This document shows positions 60,740-64,000 of a stretch of DNA of 64,000 bases, in pieces. Position 1 is the first letter of the stretch; every line of letters starts with the position of its first letter. This DNA is from Lachnospiraceae bacterium (GTDB taxonomy: Bacteria > Bacillota > Clostridia > Lachnospirales > Lachnospiraceae): the NCBI GenBank assembly GCA_024696005.1, contig JAILHF010000054.1, positions 51,732-115,731 of the forward strand. Direction: 5' to 3'. The position numbers and the translations under genes are program-made. The notes under the pieces were generated by a model. It was not told the origin of the DNA. It saw only the letters and a list, made by a program, of their open reading frames with translations, and did not search any database.

Positions 60740-61288
60740 TTATCCAAGCAGCTCTTCGACTGCCTTGCGCACCTCCGTCATTTCGGTCGTGGGCTCGAAC
60801 CTCGCGACCACGTTCCCTTCCCGGTCAACAAGGAATTTCGTGAAATTCCACTTGATGTAAGCCTTGTCGCCGTAAGTCTTGTTGTTCATGTCGGCAAAAG
60901 TCTTCAGCGCCGCAAACTTCAGGCCCTTCCCGAAGCCTTCAAAGGGCTTCTCGCCGGCAAGATAAGCATAAAGCGGTTCCGCGTCGTCGCCGTTTACCTT
61001 GATCTTGGCAAACTGCGGGAAATCGGTCCCGAACTTCATCTGGCAGAACTCGTGGATCTCATCTGCATCCCCGGGTGCCTGGTTTGCGAACTGGTTGCAG
61101 GGGAAATCCAGGATCTCGAGCCCTTTTTCGCGCAGATCCCTGTACATCTCTTCCAGCGGCGCATAGTGCGGTGTAAATCCGCAGCCTGTGGCGGTATTCA
61201 CGATCAGCAGGACCTTGCCCGCGTAATCTCCGATCTGAACATCATTGCCTTTTCTGTCCTTTACCACGAAATCATAGATCTCTGCCAT
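60740..61288 (-). CDS. Glutathione peroxidase family protein (thiol peroxidase)
   Basis: A 182-residue cytosolic peroxidase. The active-site Cys36 lies in NTATGCGFTP, with the Gln of DFPCNQFANQ and the Trp-Asn of KWNFTKFLVD completing the catalytic tetrad. The Cys-containing form reduces hydroperoxides and in bacteria usually takes electrons from thioredoxin, not glutathione. AAGGAGG precedes the ATG. Transcribed divergently from a methyltransferase gene, from a promoter overlapped by an inverted repeat that suggests regulation, perhaps by oxidants. Confidence 0.94.
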   Translation of the reverse strand: MAEIYDFVVKDRKGNDVQIGDYAGKVLLIVNTATGCGFTPHYAPLEEMYRDLREKGLEILDFPCNQFANQAPGDADEIHEFCQMKFGTDFPQFAKIKVNGDDAEPLYAYLAGEKPFEGFGKGLKFAALKTFADMNNKTYGDKAYIKWNFTKFLVDREGNVVARFEPTTEMTEVRKAVEELLG

Positions 61289-61372
61289 GTCTTTTTCCTC
61301 CTTATGGTTTTGTTTTTCCTGCGCTCTGTTTTTGTCATCTTTTTTGCTTTAGCGCTATTTGCTTTTGTTAAA

Positions 61373-61392
61373 TTATATTTACCACAATATAA
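61373..61392. promoter_or_regulatory. Inverted repeat over the glutathione peroxidase promoter
   Basis: TTATATT (61373-61379) and AATATAA (61386-61392) with a six-base centre cover the -10 region. It is AT-rich like Fur/PerR boxes, but the spacing does not match the canonical PerR box. Confidence 0.45.
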
Positions 61393-61404
61393 TTGGATTG
61401 TCAA
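61376..61404 (-). promoter_or_regulatory. Promoter of the glutathione peroxidase gene
   Basis: TTGACA (61399-61404), 17-base spacer, TAAATA (61376-61381) on the minus strand. Confidence 0.75.
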
Positions 61405-61421
61405 GCACTATTTTTCAAAAA

Positions 61422-61450
61422 TTGAAAACAGCGACTTCATCTTCTATAAT
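61422..61450 (+). promoter_or_regulatory. Promoter of the methyltransferase gene
   Basis: TTGAAA (61422-61427), 17-base spacer, TATAAT (61445-61450), back to back with the peroxidase promoter. Confidence 0.8.
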
Positions 61451-61493
61451 GAACAGCGGTACGATGACAAAAAGAAAGAACCGGAGGTGGGGC

Positions 61494-62177
61494 ATGAAAG
61501 ACATTCACAGGAAGTGTTCCCATGATTACTGGGACGGGATCCACGTAAATTACGAGAGAGCCGCGATCCTTACCGATGACTGGCTGGAAAGCTTCGCTGA
61601 CATCATCGACAGCTGCTCCGGCCCCATCGCGGATCTGGGCTGCGGCAGCGGAAACGACACCCTCTGGCTGCTTTCCAAAGGAAAAGAAGTGATCGCCTGC
61701 GACCAGTCGGAAAACGCGATACGCAATATCCGGAAGAATTTTCCCGAGATCCGGGAAGCAAAATGCTTTAATATGCTGGACGGCCTTCCTTTCGCGGATG
61801 CCTCCTTTGAGCTGGTGATCGCGGACCTGTGCCTGCACTATTTCCGGGACGACGACACGCGGCGCATCATAAAGGAGATCGGGCGCATCCTGCAGCCCGG
61901 CGGGCATCTGATCCTGCGGGTAAATTCCGTCAACGATGTCAACCACGGCGCCGGTCAGGGGATCGAGCTGGAGCATCACGTGTACGAGCTGGAAGACAGA
62001 ACGATCAAGCGCTTCTTTGATGAGGAAGATGTGCGCCGCTTTTTCGGCGACTTCGAGATCGTCTTCCTGAAGGAGGAGATCATGACCCGCTACAAGCTGG
62101 AGAAGCAGCTGTTCAGGGTGTGCGTGAGGAAGAAGGAGGGGTATAGGTGTGCCATAGCTAACACAGGGGCCATATAG
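61494..62177 (+). CDS. Class I SAM-dependent methyltransferase
   Basis: A 227-residue cytosolic enzyme of the Rossmann-fold group. Motif I is IADLGCGSGNDTLWLL, the acidic residue after strand 2 is in VIACDQSENAI, motif II/III is ELVIADLCLHYF and LQPGGHLILRVNS follows. The substrate is not evident. GGAGG fits the ATG at 61494; the frame is open 45 codons further upstream but that part contains the promoter. The last dozen codons (YRCAIANTGAI) run into the first unit of the repeat array, so the C-terminus may have been changed by it. Confidence 0.88.
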   Translation: MKDIHRKCSHDYWDGIHVNYERAAILTDDWLESFADIIDSCSGPIADLGCGSGNDTLWLLSKGKEVIACDQSENAIRNIRKNFPEIREAKCFNMLDGLPFADASFELVIADLCLHYFRDDDTRRIIKEIGRILQPGGHLILRVNSVNDVNHGAGQGIELEHHVYELEDRTIKRFFDEEDVRRFFGDFEIVFLKEEIMTRYKLEKQLFRVCVRKKEGYRCAIANTGAI

Positions 62178-62655
62178 AGGGGGTGTGGTAGCCATTTTGT
62201 CTTGGAGATCAGGAAAATAAGAGCGCCGCAGCTAACACAGGAATCAATATAGAGGAGGTGTGGTAGCCAATGGATCTCGGTGAGTGGGGGTACAGACACT
62301 CTGCAGCTAACACAAGAACCAGATTGAGGGGTTGTGGTAGCCATTTTGTCTTGGAGATCAGGAAAATAAGAGCGCCGCAGCTAACACAGGAATCAATATA
62401 GAGGAGGTGTGGTAGCCAATGGATCTCGGAGAGCGGAGGTACAGACACTCTGCAGCTAACACAAGAACCAGATTGAGGGGATGTGGTAGCCGATTGACCT
62501 CGGTGAGCGGAGGTACAGACACTCTGCAGCTAACACAAGAACCAGATTGAGGGGATGTGGTAGCCGATTGACCTCGGTGAGCGGAGGTACAGACACTCTG
62601 CAGCTAACACAAGAATCAAATAGAGCGAGTGTGTTAGCCGATAGGCCTCGGAGAC
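62141..62655. repeat. Tandem array of seven 74/75-bp hairpin units
   Basis: Units start at 62157, 62231, 62306, 62380, 62455, 62529 and 62603 (spacings 74, 75, 74, 75, 74, 74). Each begins with a 37-38-base imperfect palindrome, GCTAACACA...TGTGGTAGC, perfect in the last unit (GCTAACACA...TGTGTTAGC). The interval that follows comes in two types that alternate A, B, A, B and then B, B. A segment of about 97 bases at 62185 is repeated unchanged 149 bases later, and the 74-base unit at 62455 is identical to that at 62529. The array fills the space between two convergent genes and touches both stop codons. It is not a CRISPR. Confidence 0.9.
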
Positions 62656-63495
62656 TCACCCAAATACCTTCTTGAATTCTTCGTAATTCCTGCTGCCGCC
62701 GGGCGGGCAATAGATCGCGAACTCGATGCGGTCGAACACCTTCGGGAACACATCCAATGCCGTTTTGAAGGCGGAAGCCACGACAGCGGGGTCGTTTCGG
62801 AAAGCCCCGCAGCCAAAAGCTCCCAACACCAGCACATCCGCTTTCTTCGAAGCAGCGCAGGTCAGCATGTGGATCAGCCTCTTCACCTGGTAGCCGAAGA
62901 GTTCCGCTTTGTTCATATAGGTCCCGCCACTCACAAGCGGAGCATGAATGTTTGACGAATCCCGCAGATCCGGCGCCGCGATCGTGATCACGTCCACGCT
63001 CACCCAATCCTCTTTCGGCATTCTCTGCGGAAGATCCTCGTCCGTCTTGCAGATGATCACGCCCTCGGTATAAACCAGGGAATCCGTTGCCCTGGGCGTC
63101 TTCCGGTCGTGATGATGCTTGTAATAGGAATCCCTCAGCGTCCGGCGCCAAAGCAGCGGATACAGGGTGGAGGTCCGGCACAGGCATTCCTCCTGCGCGC
63201 CGGCCCCGGTGGTCACGCCGCCGCCGGCATGAAAGGCATTCGCGAAATTCATGACCGCGATCTTTGCGTCCGGCATTTCTTTGTGAAGGCGCATGGCTGC
63301 CTGATAGCTTCTGTCGCCGGAAACCTTTATCGTCATGTTCTTTGTATCTTCCGGGTCAAAATCCGGATAGTCGTCCTCGTAGAATACCTCTGTATTCTTC
63401 TTCGCGACAGGAATGGACGCCGCCAGGTCCGGATCACTCTTGATCCAATCCTGCGTATCCAGAAATACTTCGATCCTCTGTTCCCTTGTCGACAT
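62656..63495 (-). CDS. Bacterial-type poly(ADP-ribose) glycohydrolase (macrodomain, TIGR02452-like)
   Basis: A 279-residue cytosolic protein. The macrodomain has the PARG signature GGG-x7-QEE (NFANAFHAGGGVTTGAGAQ then EE), with TSTLYPLL after it and VLGAFGCGAFRNDPA near the C-terminus as in the TIGR02452 family. It removes ADP-ribose from proteins or degrades its polymers. GGAGG fits the ATG at 63495; the frame extends ten codons further upstream. Thirty bases separate it from the ADP-ribosylglycohydrolase gene before it, so the two form an operon for reversing ADP-ribosylation. Confidence 0.9.
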   Translation of the reverse strand: MSTREQRIEVFLDTQDWIKSDPDLAASIPVAKKNTEVFYEDDYPDFDPEDTKNMTIKVSGDRSYQAAMRLHKEMPDAKIAVMNFANAFHAGGGVTTGAGAQEECLCRTSTLYPLLWRRTLRDSYYKHHHDRKTPRATDSLVYTEGVIICKTDEDLPQRMPKEDWVSVDVITIAAPDLRDSSNIHAPLVSGGTYMNKAELFGYQVKRLIHMLTCAASKKADVLVLGAFGCGAFRNDPAVVASAFKTALDVFPKVFDRIEFAIYCPPGGSRNYEEFKKVFG

Positions 63496-63525
63496 GGTCT
63501 TCACCTCCGAATGAAACTGCAGCAC

Positions 63526-64000
63526 TCAATCCTTCCGCTTCATGTCACGGTACTTCCTCAGCCAGTCTTCTTCCTCATAGGGCAGCTCGCCGTTCAGAGC
63601 GCAGCCGCGGTACAGGTCATCCGCCATCTCCAGGATCACATCCCTGAGTTCAAGATCCGTTTTCCATTTCTCTTCGATGGCGTCGCAGCCCAGAAGCGCT
63701 CCCAGGATGTTTCCCGCAACCGCTCCGGTCGAGTCGCTGTCACCCTTGTGATTGACGGCCGCAATGATGCCGGCGGAAAAGTCATTCTGATGACGGAGCG
63801 CACAATACAACGCGATCCCCAGCGTCTCCTCTGCCACCCAGCCCTCTCCGAGCTTGTGGATATTGTCCAGATCCGCATCGCCGTTTTCGGACAGACGGAC
63901 GGCCCGGTCAATGATCATCAAAAGCGTGTTCAGATGCTCATCTCCGCGGAAAAGCCGTTCCGTCACCGCCTTCGCTTCCAGGACGATTTCCTTCAGGCTC
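63526..64000 (-). CDS. ADP-ribosylglycohydrolase, DraG-like (5' end outside window)
   Basis: The C-terminal 157 residues of a DraG-family enzyme. The signature AAVNHKGDSDSTGAVAGNILG binds the two metal ions of the ADP-ribose site, and EETLGIALYCALRH is also typical. DraG enzymes remove mono-ADP-ribose from Arg or other residues. The frame is open to the window end, reading SLKEIVLEAKAVTERLF, so the N-terminal half with the other metal ligands is not visible. It is the upstream partner of the PARG gene. Confidence 0.9.
   Translation of the reverse strand, partial: SLKEIVLEAKAVTERLFRGDEHLNTLLMIIDRAVRLSENGDADLDNIHKLGEGWVAEETLGIALYCALRHQNDFSAGIIAAVNHKGDSDSTGAVAGNILGALLGCDAIEEKWKTDLELRDVILEMADDLYRGCALNGELPYEEEDWLRKYRDMKRKD

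Noticed and set aside
61373..61392. PerR box in front of glutathione peroxidase
   Set aside because: The canonical box has arms separated by one base; here the centre is six bases.
62141..62655. CRISPR array
   Set aside because: The period and palindromic repeats look CRISPR-like, but the intervals are only two sequences repeated in alternation, the repeats vary, and no cas genes are present.
62456..63187. 243-codon minus-strand open frame running from the macrodomain gene into the repeat array
   Set aside because: It is out of frame with the PARG gene, and its end is a translation of 74-bp units whose length is not a multiple of three.
1..64000. tRNA or rRNA genes, transposases, prophage, integrative element
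   Set aside because: Scanning by eye found no tRNA 3' ends with clover-leaf partners, no rRNA sequence and no integrase, transposase or phage structural motifs. A covariance-model search would be needed to exclude small RNAs.

Overview
The window comes from a Gram-positive anaerobe of the Clostridia, most likely a Lachnospiraceae-type gut or rumen bacterium. This rests on several things: strong GGAGG ribosome-binding sites, lipoproteins with an N-terminal lipobox, an SLH-anchored leucine-rich repeat protein, a BceRS-BceAB module, M18 peptidase, SbcCD, many membrane-bound c-di-GMP proteins, intracellular GH26/GH43/GH42-like glycosidases and a MalE/MalR-like sugar system. By eye the DNA is moderately GC-rich. 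I saw no rRNA, tRNA, phage genes, transposase or CRISPR array.

Layout. 1-2100: a maltose-type solute-binding lipoprotein (cut by the window edge) and its LacI-family repressor, each with a clear promoter and the same operator. 2118-4000: a YcaQ-like DNA glycosylase whose stop codon lies in a palindromic repeat, then a decayed DUF4003-like gene. 4072-9046: a TetR-MFS-ABC ATPase-FtsX permease operon with two palindromic operators. 9077-17535: minus-strand genes for lipoproteins, a beta-helix protein, a small membrane protein and an HD-GYP phosphodiesterase. 17611-20219: a 217-bp inverted-repeat element followed by the LRR/SLH protein. 20225-25434: sbcCD and an M18 aminopeptidase. 25435-31240: a small unknown protein, a GH42-like glycosidase and two overlapping MutS-like ATPases. 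31440-38342: a TPR-like membrane protein, a soluble histidine kinase with its regulator, GH26, GH43, a HAD phosphatase and a Pro/Ala-rich repeat protein. 38518-44723: a VCBS-like lipoprotein, a small protein and a complete BceRSAB operon with a BceR-type operator. 44819-54388: a four-gene signalling cluster (HD-GYP, propeller-type hybrid kinase, pseudo-receiver plus receiver, degenerate HD-GYP). 54481-58864: dtd, a lipoprotein and a TraX-7TM-PAS-GGDEF fusion. 58935-62177: a GNAT remnant, a MATE pump with an elaborate promoter, glutathione peroxidase and a methyltransferase. 62141-62655: a tandem array of seven 74/75-bp hairpin units. 62656-64000: a bacterial PARG and a DraG-type ADP-ribosylglycohydrolase.

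How the parts relate. Three themes dominate. The first is envelope sensing and c-di-GMP: one cyclase, two intact HD-GYP proteins and one HD-GYP whose metal ligands are nearly all lost. Two of the HD-GYP proteins share an undescribed C-terminal pair of beta-sandwich-like repeats. The second is drug or peptide resistance through three separately regulated efflux loci. The third is plant-polysaccharide use. The least familiar items are the TraX-7TM-PAS-GGDEF fusion, the pseudo-HD-GYP with its companion, the hairpin array and the PARG/DraG pair. Functions are inferred from motifs by reading; no database search was run.
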